Below, in pieces: positions 47,160-57,601 of a DNA stretch of 64,000 nucleotides (positions are counted from its first letter, which is position 1; every line of letters starts with the position of its first letter). Origin of the DNA: Megalonaias nervosa (Eukaryota > Mollusca > Bivalvia > Unionida > Unionidae); NCBI GenBank assembly GCA_016617855.1, contig JAECUM010000816.1:1-64000 (forward strand), given 5' to 3'. The translations under genes and the position numbers were made by a program. Below the pieces are notes generated by a model. It worked only from the letters and a program-made list of their open reading frames with translations, ran no database searches and was not told where the DNA came from.

Positions 47160-49110
47160 CAAGGCTGTATATCATCTTTATCATCATTCCTCTTCATTCC
47201 CACTGGAACATAGGGCCTTCACTGAATCTCTCCATTCATCACGGTCTTGGGCTATTTGTTTCCCTACCTCCATGACATGCGGATGGTCTTAAGATAAGCG
47301 TCCAGGGTTCTTCGCCAAGTTATGGCTGGTCGTCCTCTTCTGCGTTGGAGTTTAGGGTTCCAATCCAAGGCATGACAAGTGATGTTGGGCTGGTCTCTCC
47401 GCAGCTTATGTCCAATCCGCCTCCACGTGTGTTCCTTAATAGTATCAGATATTGGTTTCTATTTTGTCCTCAGACACAAAGTTCTGGTTGGGAATTCAGT
47501 CTGGCCATCTGATGCGCAGGATCTGTCGGAGATAAGTATTGCTTATGTTCCAAGTTCTTTGTGTGACTCGATGTCTCTGCTCCATGCAGAAGCACTGATT
47601 TGACGTTGGAATTGAACAGTCTAAGCTTTGTTTTCAGGTGGATGTTATCATTCCTCCAGACTTGTCTGAGAGTGGTAAAGGTATGGCGTGCGACCTAATT
47701 CCTCCTGACTTGTTCACATTGTTGCCAAGGTATGTGAACTTATCAACATTCTCAGCTGCTTGTCCCTCTAATATAATGGGTGCATCCTGATTTGTATTGA
47801 CTTGCAGGCATTTTATCTTGTCGAAATTGATCTCCAGCCCGGTAGTTCTGGCTACAGTATGTAGGCTGTCTTTAATAGCATGTTTCTGGAGTGTGCGTGA
47901 GAGCAGTCCAACATCATCTGCAATGTCCAGATCTTCCCGTTTTTGAGTCAAGATCCAGTGTATTCCACGCGGTTCGTCTGTAACCATCTTCATCATCCAT
48001 CCTATCACAAGTGAGAAGATCAATGTAAAGTAGGCATGCTTACCTAAGACCAATGTCAACAGAAAAAGATCGAGACTAGTCTGTGTTGTGTACTTTCCTG
48101 AAGTCTACCAATTTACAAACAGGGGTGACTGCCATTCTAGGGACTGTTCTGTGATAACACGAAGCGTTGCTATCTGGTCTGTGCATGACCTCCCAGCCAA
48201 GAATCCTGCTTGTTCTTCGCTCAGCCCGGAAGCTGCTGCAGACCTTGTCCTTTCCAAAATCAGCCTCGTGAGAATCTTGCTTGGTAGGGGAAGGATCTAA
48301 ATACATCTCCATTTCTGGCAATAATTAAGGTCTCCTCTTTTAGGAATCTTGACAATGTACACATAGCCCTTCCACCACTCTTCCGGCACCTCTTCTTTGT
48401 CTCCTATTTCCTGCAGAAGGGCAGTCAAGGTGTCTACTTTAACTGTGGCTTCTGCTAGGACGTATGATCTCTTCCTCGGTAATAGGCCCTATGTTGATGT
48501 CCAGATCCTCATCCTCTTCTATGATGCGTAGGTTTTCCACAGGTGTGCCCATGAGCAAGCTGCTGAAATGTTCCTTCCACCCGCGAGCTGTTAAGCCGGT
48601 TGTTCGGGATATTTCCATCCTTACCGCGTACAGGCTTGCTTGTGTTGGCCTCCTGACAGTTGCCGTGTAATGTGGTAGAGAGTCCTCATGTATTTTATTT
48701 TCGCAACTTTGTCTGCATCTATGGCAAGTTTCTCAGCAAATTCCCGCTTATCTTTCCTTGCACTCTTCTTGACTTCCTTATTCCTTGTCTTGTATTCCTC
48801 CTGAAGTCGTTGTTTCTGTGCTCTGGTCTTTGTCTATGCTAGTATCTGCTTGATTTCTCGTCTGGCTTCAACCTTCTTGACTGTATCTTCTAAAGTAATC
48901 TTTTGAACTTCCGTCTTCTGAATACTAACATCTCCTCACGGGTTGACGTGAATGTGCCTCTAATTCGTTCCCACATCTTTTCTATGGAGCTACCATCAAG
49001 GTCAGCAAGAGCCTGGAATCTGCTGGATAGGGAAATGGTGAACTCCTGTTGTTTCTCAACAGTCATGAGCCTGGATGCGTCATATCATGGGTGTTTCTGC
49101 AGCCCAGTCT
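47160..49110 (-). pseudogene. RTE-like LINE inserted in the Polinton
   Basis: Minus-strand reverse transcriptase of the RTE-like endonuclease-RT type, in pieces. At 48,670-48,330 lies an N-terminal region with GWKEHFSSLL (usual W.EHFE.LLN). At 48,321-48,076 lie DPSPTKQDSHEADFGKDK in one frame and RAERRTSRILGWEVMHRPDS-type broken sequence (QAGFR..RSC.DQI). At 48,059-47,634 an open frame has LDIADDVGLLSRTLQ, an F/IADD catalytic block, and ENVDKFTYLGNNVNKSGG. C-terminal sequence (LRQILRIRWPD, then a ..AQDRDEWRDSVKALC tail) runs to about 47,170. The PQG block between 48,080 and 48,060 is deleted. The 3' end is at about 47,160 with a GAATGATGATAAAGATGAT-like tail. Confidence 0.85.
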
Positions 49111-49119
49111 TCTTTATGC

Positions 49120-49385
49120 TGCTGAAGTAGTAGAGATAAATGATGATTCTGGTTCAGAGACCCTATTTTTCTCCAAACAAATACAAAGACGCATTTTTGA
49201 GGCCTCTATCGCAACTTTTTTAAACCCACCCAACCACACCCATTGGGTTAGTGAGACATACCTTACTTTATGGCTAGACAAAATTGTATTTGTCAGATTA
49301 TTTCTAAAGTTTAGACAAAATTTATTTATAAAGTTTAGACAAAATTTTATACCATATCATCACCATATTGTTTTGGATATTTCTT
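49120..49385. other. Junction between LINE and Polinton gene
   Basis: Not assigned. Contains two copies of AAAGTTTAGACAAAATTT (about 49,306 and 49,337). Confidence 0.4.
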
Positions 49386-49389
49386 TTTC

Positions 49390-49565
49390 ATAACTGCTAA
49401 CTCTCATTGGGAGAATATTTGTTAACATACTGTCAATAATATGAAACTCACGTATTAGATCGTCCATATCATATTTTACACTGCGCAGATAAGGTCGTAT
49501 CTGATCAAGTAATTTTTTATAAGTGATACTTGCTGTTTTGGAATCATTTTCTTATATCTCAAGTC
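49390..49565 (-). pseudogene. Polinton left-arm protein fragment (helical)
   Basis: The minus-strand frame from about 49,552 reads KTASITYKKLLDQIRPYLRS and continues YDMDDLIREFHIIDSMLTNI. It is helical, without membrane segment, and has a stop at its upstream end. Coding-like composition stops at about 49,390, where LINE-associated sequence begins. Probably a gene whose remainder was displaced by the insertion. Confidence 0.4.
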
Positions 49566-49570
49566 GAGGC

Positions 49571-49846
49571 TCAATTTTTTTTACACGCTGTTACAAGAAA
49601 AACACCAACACCGGATATTATTAACAAAAATGCGTTTAATGATACTCCACTTGAGATTATACCAGAGCCAGTCATTAGCAGTAGTAAATATGATATTATC
49701 TGAAGTATTCTGCTATAGTATTTGTAACATTGTTTTACACACCAAAGGTTTTTATGATAAAACTTGTAATATTGCATTAGTGCGTCCACGTTCTGTTTTG
49801 AAATTTCCTCTGAAACACGATTGAAATCGATGATCTGTTTTTTCAT
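49571..49846 (-). CDS. Small two-helix membrane protein (91 aa)
   Basis: Intact minus-strand gene, ATG at 49,846. The N-terminal half (residues 1-45) is soluble, rich in Lys/Tyr/Gln. Residues about 47-66 and 70-87 are two hydrophobic segments (QIISYLLLLMTGSGIISSGV; LNAFLLIISGVGVFLVTA) separated by a short turn, followed by a short basic tail (CKKN). Predicted hairpin membrane protein. No family name recognised. It sits 23 bp downstream of the 113-aa gene on the same strand, suggesting co-transcription. One of the few undamaged genes of the element. Confidence 0.6.
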   Translation of the reverse strand: MKKQIIDFNRVSEEISKQNVDALMQYYKFYHKNLWCVKQCYKYYSRILQIISYLLLLMTGSGIISSGVSLNAFLLIISGVGVFLVTACKKN

Positions 49847-49869
49847 TATACAATAGTTGTTTACAATTT

Positions 49870-50211
49870 TTATACAATAACAAAAGTTCTAGTACCAACA
49901 ATTAAATCAAGAAACTCACGGAACTTATCATTGTTAGGATCAGCTATAAAATCTCTATACTTGTCACAAACATCCGACGAAATATCCTTATACCGTTCAT
50001 CTGTTAATACCTCATTTTTCTTTAACCACATGTAGGAATCAAACACATTTCCTACTTCACGTTCAAACAAATCTTTTTCATTTGCCAAATCACAGTATTC
50101 TCTTTCTGTTTCATCGAAAACCCCGAGTATTAAACTGATTTGATCCAACGTAAAATTTTTGAGAACAAGATGTCTGATAATTGCGTATGTGACTATGAAT
50201 TTTTTTAGCAT
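49870..50211 (-). CDS. Hypothetical Polinton protein (113 aa)
   Basis: Intact minus-strand gene, ATG at 50,211. Soluble, predominantly helical and acidic (NFTLDQISLILGVFDETERE, LANEKDLFEREVGNVFD), with a hydrophobic N-terminal stretch (FIVTYAIIRHLVL) too short to call a signal peptide with confidence. No motif known to me. Lies between the 91-aa membrane protein and the damaged acidic/coiled protein, all in the same orientation. Confidence 0.6.
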   Translation of the reverse strand: MLKKFIVTYAIIRHLVLKNFTLDQISLILGVFDETEREYCDLANEKDLFEREVGNVFDSYMWLKKNEVLTDERYKDISSDVCDKYRDFIADPNNDKFREFLDLIVGTRTFVIV

Positions 50212-50228
50212 TACTCTTCGGAGTCTGT

Positions 50229-51132
50229 CTATATCAATAGGAGAAGACCAATAACAGAACCTACTTTTAACATTAAATTTTCATATGGTTTCGTGAGTAT
50301 TTTCTCAATTTCAGTGTAATAATTTTGCATTGACAACTGTATAGAGCGTTGGGGCGATGGAAGTGGAACATCATCTTCTTCACTGATGTCGTAATAAGAA
50401 TCATTCTTTTCTTCCAACTATGTTGATTCGACTTCTTCAAAAAACTTTTCTCGCTCAACATCATTGAAATTATCAATTTCCTCTTCAAGATTTTTGATTA
50501 TCGCAAGAGATTTGTTAACAATAATCGGATCAAATTTAGGTTTTTCACGTATCATTGGTAAAATTGCTTTCGTGTACGCTTTGATTATTAACTCCGTATC
50601 TGCTGATATATTAATGATTTTACGTAGGGTCTGTTTGTCGTGGTAATACATACGGAGATGCTTTAAAAAATTTCGGTTCGGAAAACTATCGTGTAACTTT
50701 TTGTTTCTTCTTAATTTTATTTTTTTAGCCTCCGCAAGTTTGTTAAGACGACCATGATTGTCGTTTATTCGTTTTTCTTCTTGCGTTCTTCCACCATATG
50801 CTCTTTCTTTTATTAGTTCTGATTGAATTATTGTATCTATATTTTCCTTGTTAAGCTCAAGCAATATTTTTTAGCAGGATTTCAACTTGCTTTTGTTCGT
50901 CGAGACAATCATCAGGATGACTGTATCTACTTATAATATTACAGTTTCTTATTGCTTCTATTAGTTGTGGTCCTGTGCTGAACTGTTTAATCAATCAATG
51001 TCAAGATATTTCATGTTTTGTTTGCTCTTGTGACTTGTCGCTAACATCTGCTGTAGACACATTTTTGTTGATGTTAAAAATATTATCGTAAAATTCTCTT
51101 GCAACGGTTATAATTGCTGGTTCAGATATCAT
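50229..51132 (-). pseudogene. Hypothetical Polinton protein, coiled, broken
   Basis: Begins with the ATG at 51,132 (MISEPAIITVAREFYDNIF). The frame is interrupted by stops near 50,990 and a frameshift at an A-rich run near 50,868. It continues open from 50,864 to 50,418 (148 codons; charged and helical, RAYGGRTQEEKR, ADTELIIKAYTKAILP), has an in-frame TAG at 50,418, and goes on to 50,229 with an acidic segment (YYDISEEDDVPLP) and a hydrophobic C-terminus (VGSVIGLLLLI). About 300 codons in all, so probably one gene. Family unknown; internal protein or fibre-associated factor are both possible. Confidence 0.5.
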
Positions 51133-51165
51133 TCTACAACGTTAGATTAAATTTGATCGCAATGA

Positions 51166-52432
51166 TCATACCTGATCGTCGAGCGTGTATATTTGAAATG
51201 CTGTCAATCCTGGAAACAGACCTTCTGCAGCGACAACATAAATTCGAAAATACAAGTACTTGTTAACAGTATTTGCAGTTGGAATTGTAAAGAATTGTGT
51301 TGTTGAAATATACATGCTTATTGTACTATACAATATTTCCCAGTTAATATCATCGTTTGATCCTTCCGATCGTCAATTATAAATTCGCCCAACATTAGAG
51401 TTTAATCGGCTGCGCAAATGAAATTGCCAAATAGCAATTGCAACGGGACATTTGATTCTAATCCAAAAGTTTTCTGTTTCTCCGGTAGTCGTCCATTCTT
51501 GACCTTCAACGACAGAGCTAAAAAGGAAAGCGTGATGAGGATAATTTCCAGGATAATGTGTTGATGCGCTTACCTCAAACCCAACTCTTTTATCAGTTGC
51601 CTCAAAAAGTGTTGGAATATATCCGACATTGTTTTTGGTTTGTTTTATACCACCGGCGCTGTTGGCTCTGGAAACAGAATCGATGTAAGCTTTATCTGTT
51701 TGATCAGTAGGATTAACTGGAGTATAATTTGTTGTTATTTTGTTAGGTCCCATATTTAAATTACCTGTTATTGTGCCTCCGATTACTTTTTACAAAGTTG
51801 TCTTTAGCAAATCTAACATTGGTCAGCCAATCGTCGTTGCTAAGAGTTGTATTGTCAAGCTGAGTATTATAAATCAACTTACAACTCATATCAATCGATC
51901 CAGTCATCATTCCACTAGATAATTTTAAATACGGTGTTAGTGCGCCTCTTAACTGAACATAGCTAATATCGTCTGTATCACAAGCTGAAGGCGAGGTTAT
52001 CGGTAATCCAGTTATTTTTAGTTGTTGCTCGTTGTTAAGTTACCGGTTTTATTTAGTTTGTTTTCGTCCACGTATTTCAACTGCAAATAACTTACCGCTT
52101 GGGTTTGATTTAAGTTTGCTGCTGGATACGCGGTCTCCAAATTTGTAAAAAAAAAATTCCTGACATATCCAAGTTACCGTTTAACGTTCTTCATGTCAAT
52201 GATAGTTTGTTATCGTCGATGGTTTTTAGTTGTAACTTACCGCTTGGGTAAGATCAACCTTTGGTGGTGGGTAATATACTTTTAAACCAAGTACTCGTTG
52301 ATTTGACATCAATAAAATACCTGTCATTGTATCACCGATTTTCTTGACTAACGCAGATGCATCAGTTGTTGGTGGTGCGTCAGAGGAAATGGATCCTGTA
52401 AGTGTTGTTCCAAATTTTGTGCAATAACTCAT
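51166..52432 (-). pseudogene. Phage-tail-fibre-like protein with discoidin-like C-terminus
   Basis: Minus-strand gene from the ATG at 52,432 to a stop at 51,166; about 420 codons, broken by several frameshifts and stops. The N-terminal two thirds contain at least three copies of a tail-fibre repeat: GDTMTGILLMSNQRVLGLK (near 52,350), SSGMMTGSIDMSCKLIY (near 51,900) and GGTITGNLNMGPNKITTNY (near 51,760), the last followed by NPTDQTDKAYID. This is the (D)TMTG.L.M...KI..L..P...TDA.NKAY.D motif of phage fibres. The C-terminal part has HYPGNYPHHAFLF, EWTTTGETENFWIRIKCPVA and IWQFHLRSR, resembling an F5/8-type (discoidin, galactose-binding-like) fold. By analogy a trimeric receptor-binding fibre. 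It diverges from the ATPase gene across a 33-bp gap. Confidence 0.7.
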
Positions 52433-52465
52433 TTATTCAAAATATATAACATAAATTATATAACA
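52433..52465. promoter_or_regulatory. Divergent promoter region between fibre and ATPase
   Basis: 33 bp of almost pure A/T (ATTCAAAATATATAACATAA then ATTATATAACA) between two divergent start codons; TATA-like on both strands. Inferred from position and composition. Confidence 0.45.
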
Positions 52466-53200
52466 ATGACGCAGTCATCGACGAAATCAACAACGAAGTT
52501 TTCACCGATATTAAATTTTGATACCGAACGATTAGTCAAACACCAACATAACAACGAACTGCCAGATTGCCATTATCTTATTATTGGTCGTACAGGATCT
52601 GGCAAAACAAATCTTTTACTAAATCTTTTGCTGAACAACAACTTTAACTACTATCGGGTGTACATCTACACAATAAATCCACAACAAGACAAATACGAAT
52701 TATTAAGCGAGTACAATGATAAACTTCGTGATGAGCTTGGTGCAGGCGAAGATATATTTTTAATCAAACAACCGGTAGATTTGACTCCGGTAAATTAACT
52801 TGATTCATCCGAGGATAAAATAATTGTATTTGACGATATTCCGCTAAACAACGATGAGATGAACAAAATACGGTCTTATTTTTCATTGTCGCGCAACAGA
52901 AAGTGTAATGCAGTTTATCTTGCGCAAGGATTATATAACGTTGACAGCTTTATTCGGCGATATACAGGATGTTTCATACTGTTTCCTGGACTAGATAATG
53001 TTGATGTGCGAAACATTGCAAACGAGTAATGCGGTGATGTAATCAAAGATAAATTTATTGAATTATATTATCGAGCTACAAGTGGCGTAGACACAAACGC
53101 GAGCAGCAAAGCTGCTAGATATAACTTTTTCTTATTTGATAAGCTAGCGTGTGGTCCAGAGAAGATGTTTCATCGATGTCTAGGAGAATTTATACAATAA
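52466..53200 (+). pseudogene. FtsK/HerA-type genome-packaging ATPase
   Basis: 244-codon frame with two in-frame TAA codons (52,796 and 53,027) but no frameshift. Residues about 42-49 are the Walker A motif GRTGSGKT, preceded by a strand (CHYLII) and followed by NLLLNLLLN. IIVFDDIP at about residues 119-126 is Walker B (acidic DD). A sensor-like region with SRNRKCNAVYLAQGLYNVDS (conserved Q) follows. These are the hallmarks of the A32-like packaging ATPases of Polintons and related dsDNA viruses, which pump DNA into the capsid. The length is normal for the family. Two nonsense codons make this copy inactive unless suppressed. Confidence 0.9.
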
Positions 53201-53225
53201 AAATTGTTTAGCATATTAAATAACG

Positions 53226-54080
53226 ATGGATCATCAACAAAGAATTGAATTACCAAAGAAATGTGCTGCAACTCGAGCTGCTTTTAAGAAAAAGATAGAA
53301 GAACAACGTCCCGGATTAATCAAAAAGGAAGAAGAGATTCCTGTACTAAGTAAACCATTTCAAGAGGCTATCTTAGGAAAAGAACCAGATAAAGAAAAAT
53401 CATTATCAGAGGAAGAACAAAAAAAATGATTTATTAGGTATAGTTAGCGAAAAACAAAAAGCGGAAACAGAAGCTGCAACACAAAGAATTATAGAACAAG
53501 CTGAGCCATATCAGCAGATAATACAAAGATTGGAAGATAAAGCAGCTGTATATGCTGATGAAAGTGTTACAAAGGGAGAACATCAAAAAGCTGTTAATTA
53601 TTGGATGAAGACTATCTATAATAAGATAGAAAAATCTGAATATGTATTATTTGATCAAATATATATACTTAAATACAAGATTTCTAATATTAATAAAATG
53701 AAAAAAGAATATGATGAAATTAAAAAAAACCTCGAGATATTACAAAACACAATCTAGATAGAGCAAGAGCTAGTTTAAGTAATGCATTTAAAAGATTACA
53801 AAAAGGAGACGATTTAAAAGGAGAACATGATCGACTTATAGAATCAGAGGAATAATTAACTAAAAGATATATTGGATTAAATACAGCACTTGAAGAATCT
53901 GATTTTAGTAAATTAATTAAAAAAGTTGAATGATATACGCGAAGAAACCGTTATAAAGATGAAGAGATGAAATCAGCTGAAATAAATGATATGGAAAATA
54001 TTATAGAAGGTATAGGTATGTTAGTATAGCTGGTTTATATCTTGAAGTAATAAAAAACAGTGAAAAACATAATCTTAGTA
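53226..54080 (+). pseudogene. Coiled-coil Polinton protein, frameshifted
   Basis: ATG at 53,226. The first frame runs to 53,429 (basic N-terminus, then EEEIPVLSKPFQEAILG) and breaks in an A8 run. A second frame continues through 53,530-53,757 (KAVNYWMKTIYNKIEKSEYV, long heptad-like KM KKEYDEIKKNLEILQ region). A third carries ASLSNAFKRLQKGDDLKGEH, ending in stops around 53,850-54,030. Highly charged, long alpha-helical coiled coil. Family not recognised; virion scaffold or core role would be a guess. 25 bp downstream of the ATPase. Confidence 0.5.
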
Positions 54081-54137
54081 TGAAACAGTACTGCTGCACT
54101 ACCGCATGACGATCAAAGGATAAGAAAAAACGTGGAT

Positions 54138-54335
54138 ATGGCGTCGCTGGAGTTAGAATTTTTACATCAACTGTGGAAATTTTTGACCGACTTATGTTGT
54201 TGATATAAAAAATAAGTTGGTAACGTAAGCACTGAAATCGACAACGAAATTATTGATATATTGGATCATCTTCGATCGAGTGGATTGCTAACGTCGTCCG
54301 AATATGAAATTTTACACCACGATCTTATTGTGTGA
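54138..54335 (+). pseudogene. Small helical Polinton protein, broken
   Basis: ATG at 54,138. About 65 codons in two frames: MASLELEFLHQLWKFLTDL, then a stop and frame change, then STEIDNEIIDILDHLRSSG and LTSSEYEILHHDLIV to the stop at 54,333-54,335. Leu-rich amphipathic helices. No family known to me. Confidence 0.4.
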
Positions 54336-54390
54336 ACGTTACACATTCCAAGCTAATAAAATATTATAAAACACTAGAAAATAAAAAAAA

Positions 54391-55140
54391 ATGTTATCGA
54401 CAACATTATTACTCGATTCGTCTAACGTTAGTGGTAGTAACAGTACAAACTTTTCTGCTATTTATAATCCACCAATAGAACTAGATCCTGATAGACAGTA
54501 CGAAATCGGATTAATTTCTGCCTCAGAATCGCTTTCAATGGCAAATGTAAAAGCGAATGTCAACGACGACTTTACATTTAATCCTGGCGCGTGGGTATCG
54601 TTTAAAATACCACAGGGAGTGTATAACGTAACGTATCTCAATAAAACGATTAAAGAACTAATAACAAAGAATGGAGGCGTCGCAGACAATTTTGAGTTAA
54701 CTCCGAACTATAATACGCTACGAGCTAGAATCACGTTATAAAACAATTTGATAATCGACCTTACAACAGCGACAAGTGTTGCGTCGGTTTTAGGGTTTGA
54801 TCATAAACAATACGGCAGTGTTGCAAAACAAAGTATATCGTACGACGGAGATGTCCCTGTTAACATAACACAAGTAAATACGATTTTAATCAATTGCTCT
54901 TTTGCATCAGGATCTCATTCAACGTTGGAGAGTAAAGGTCAAACCATATACAGCTTTTCGCCAGATGTTCCACCAGGATCGTTAATGCAAATTACTCCTC
55001 AACAAATAATATATTATCCTGTCAACTTAGAATCACAAATAGCAAGTATAACAATGCAATTAACAGATCAATCTGGTCAACAACTAGATCTTAATAACGA
55101 AATCGTCACGTACTACTTACACTTGCGTGTGGTTGAGTAG
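54391..55140 (+). pseudogene. Minor capsid (penton-like) protein
   Basis: 249-codon frame with one in-frame TAA (54,739), otherwise continuous from the ATG at 54,391. The start MLSTTLLLDSSNVSGSNSTN then FSAIYNPPIELDPDRQYEIG and LISASES is the N-terminal pattern of the single jelly-roll penton-type protein found beside the ATPase in Polintons. Size (about 250 aa) and alternating beta-type composition (SITMQLTDQSGQQL, YYLHLRVVE at the end) fit. It would occupy the five-fold vertices of the capsid. Assignment comes from position and remembered similarity; a structure prediction would decide. Confidence 0.7.
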
Positions 55141-55169
55141 TAAAATTTGTGTAGAGATTAACAATAACG

Positions 55170-55564
55170 ATGAAACAAACAAAAAATTATCGAAGGAAAA
55201 TTGTAGGTGCATTTTTCGGAAACATATTTACAAAGTTAGTCGAGAATATACCAGGAATCGGACATAGAGTAGCTCCAATTGCGATTGATGCATCAAAAGC
55301 TTTTTCGACAGGTGCTGCATCTGTAGCCGGCACCACAGTCCGACAAAAGATCGCTGATAAAATTAGAGGAGACACCAAAGGTGTTGCGGTGACGCAGTCT
55401 ATGCCAGAAATAAAACAAGCAATATCAGATATTGCACAAACAGAATAAACAAAACCGGCTATGATAGCTACTACAAAAAATTGCTATCTCCAACCGACGA
55501 AGAGGTAATACGCAAGTTAGTAAGAAAAACAAGACCGATTGAATCACCAATTGCAGCTTTCTAA
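55170..55564 (+). pseudogene. Small hydrophobic/basic virion-type protein
   Basis: ATG at 55,170. 92 codons open to 55,448: basic start (KQTKNYRRKIVGAFFG), then an amphipathic Ala/Gly-rich segment (VENIPGIGHRVAP, AFSTGAASVAGTTVRQKIAD). Just after the stop, another frame continues coding-like sequence (LLSPTDEEVIRKLVRKTRPI) to the stop at 55,562, so the gene was probably about 130 codons with one frameshift near 55,445. The composition suggests a membrane-active or DNA-associated internal protein; adenovirus pVI-like function is speculation. A motif AAATTTGTGT lies 27 bp upstream of the ATG. Confidence 0.5.
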
Positions 55565-55617
55565 CGTCGGAGACGTAAGCGGAGCAATCAATTTTGTGTG
55601 GCGATTATAAATAAATA

Positions 55618-57150
55618 ATGTCAGTTAAAAATTATCTTGATCTCGCCGAAGAATTTATTACCGACGATACAGCAACAGAATTCGAATACGTCGAGTATCT
55701 CGACGAAAACTCAAACGAACCAAATAAAACTGGTGTTAGAACTTTTAATACCAGAGACGAAGATATATTTTTGTTACCGCACAAAGCGGTACTTGAAGTT
55801 CGTAGACGAATATTAACAGCAACTGGTGGTGATATCACAGCTGATACAGAAATTGCACTTGTCAATAATGGCTGGAGTTTATTTAGAAGTGCACGATATC
55901 AACTAGCAAATCAAACGGTAGAAGATATTTCAATGCACTTGCCAGTTGCAAGTATAATACTAAACATTGTCTCGTATAGCGATGATTGCTCAAGATCAAT
56001 CGCAACAAATATGATGTGGTTCAAGGACACTGTAAATGGTTTAGCAGCTTCCGGCGAATTTTTTAAGGAGGTTTTATTTCACATGGCGCTGACGCTGCTG
56101 CAGATATTGTGATTGTTATAGATCTTCTTATAGCGAATTCTACAAATTTGGGCATAGTACCACCAGGTGTATCAGCAGATACAGCCGCTGTGAGAAACTC
56201 ACTAACGTAAGCATGTAATAATCTTGGAATAACAACACCAGATCCAGCCTCAGGTGGTATCGCTATGCCAAATTTAACCAATAGAAATATTAGTACACGT
56301 AATAGAAGATATAATGAAGTGTATGCCAAACGAAGAGTTTTAGCCGCTGGTTTACGTCAAATAACAATGATGTTGCCGTTGAGTACGATATTTGGATTTT
56401 GTCGCGATTACAATAAAGTATTTTGAGGATTAAAACACACTCTTATTCTCGATAGAGAAGAACAAAACGATTGTATAATACACATGGTTGGAGTAGCGCA
56501 TGCACAATTTGTGATTACGAAATTGGCTCTGTGGACGCCACGAGTTGTTCCATCAGTAAACAAGACTATAGAACTCGAGGCAATGTTAACCACGTATACA
56601 AAAAAATATTTATTTCCAACAACATAAAATATATCAAACAGCTATTCCTAAAGCAACCAACTATACATGACGTGTTACAACAACGCCGAGCGAACAATTG
56701 CCAAGGCAATTGTTTGTTGTGTTTCAACAACAAGCTTGACGCGCTAATCAACTACAAAACAATGCTACATTCGATGAATCAGACGTTAGAAGAATATTCG
56801 TTAGAATAAACTCAAAACAAAATCCAGAACGATCAATAGAATGTAATTTTGCGGCGGATGCTACAGGAAACGTTTCAAGAGCATATATGTACTTCATGGA
56901 AGCAATATAAACATACCAAGACGCTGACAGCGGATCACAGATTAGCATTGAAGAATTTCGTACTCTTTACCCGATCTTTTACTTTAACGTATCAAAGCAT
57001 TCCGAACGAGCTTACTGATCAAACGCGGATATAGAGGTTACTTGAACGCTTGGCGCCGTTCCAGCAGCTCCATTTAACGCATACGCGCTTGTTTCAGCGA
57101 CAGATTCTTGACAATTGACGCAACCAAAGGAAAAATGACTGTTCAAGTGT
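55618..57150 (+). pseudogene. Major capsid protein, double jelly-roll
   Basis: About 500 codons from the ATG at 55,618. Frame 1 is open to 56,112 (LAEEFITDDTATEFEYVEYL, then RDEDIFLLPHKAVLEVRRRI). A frameshift near 56,080 leads to frame 2 (DLLIANSTNLGIVPPGV, MMLPLSTIFGFCRDYNKVF, WTPRVVPSVNKTIELEAML). A second shift near 56,630 leads to frame 3 (IFVRINSKQNPERSIECNFA, TLYPIFYFNVSKHSERAY, TLGAVPAAPFNAYALVSATD). In-frame stops occur at about 56,208 (TAA), 56,424 (TGA), 56,908 (TAA), 57,016, 57,042, 57,108 and 57,132 (TGA). The LPLS.IF...+++...GLK and W.PRV.PS blocks are those of Polinton capsid proteins often annotated F54H12.2-like. It forms the pseudo-hexameric capsomers. Confidence 0.82.
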
Positions 57151-57178
57151 GAATTAATATTATGTGACAAACAAGTAT

Positions 57179-57568
57179 AATGACAACCAAATATATTTCG
57201 AAAGAAATATACCTGACCCAACGTCAAATTAAAAAATTATCAACGGCGGTTTTAAAACGCCGTGCTGTTTCTTTAAAGATATATCCGACGACAAAGTCGA
57301 ATAAAACAGCAAACTAATGTTAACGCAACAACAAATCAATACACTTGATAAAGGAAAACAGTTTGTTCTTAACCTGTCTGTTGCGCAGGTAACAGCGATG
57401 GCGAAACACCGCGGTTTTCTTGGACCAGCATTTGCAACGATAGCCAGAACTGTTTTACCAAAACTAATACCTGTACTAGGGACATTAGGACTAGCAGCAG
57501 CATCAGAAGCAGTATCAGGAGCAACTAAAAAAGTGGTTGTCGGAGATGGTATCAAACAAACTGTGTAG
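57179..57568 (+). pseudogene. Polinton protein with LT+RQI..L repeats and hydrophobic tail
   Basis: ATG at 57,179. Frame 1 has MTTKYISKEIYLTQRQIKKL and continues to about 57,316; frame 2 (ATG-like start at 57,317) has MLTQQQINTLDKGKQFVLNL and ends at 57,568. Both halves contain the same LTQ(R/Q)QI..L....K...LNLS pattern, so the original protein carried a duplicated short module (one frameshift near 57,300). The C-terminus is hydrophobic and Ala/Gly-rich (IPVLGTLGLAAASEAVSG). Such proteins recur near the capsid genes of Polintons and adintoviruses; exact function unknown. A 21-23 bp inverted repeat (ACGGCG..TTTTAAAA..CGCCGT, 57,242-57,263) lies inside the gene. Confidence 0.5.
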
Positions 57569-57601
57569 CACTATAGTTTTATGTGTCAATAAAAAAGAAA
57601 A

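Noticed and set aside
56400..57150. Alternative genetic code (TGA read as Trp) in the Polinton
   Set aside because: TAA and TAG also interrupt the frames, frameshifts are present, the integrase TGA sits at an Arg position, and the host G-alpha exons use the standard code; decay is simpler.
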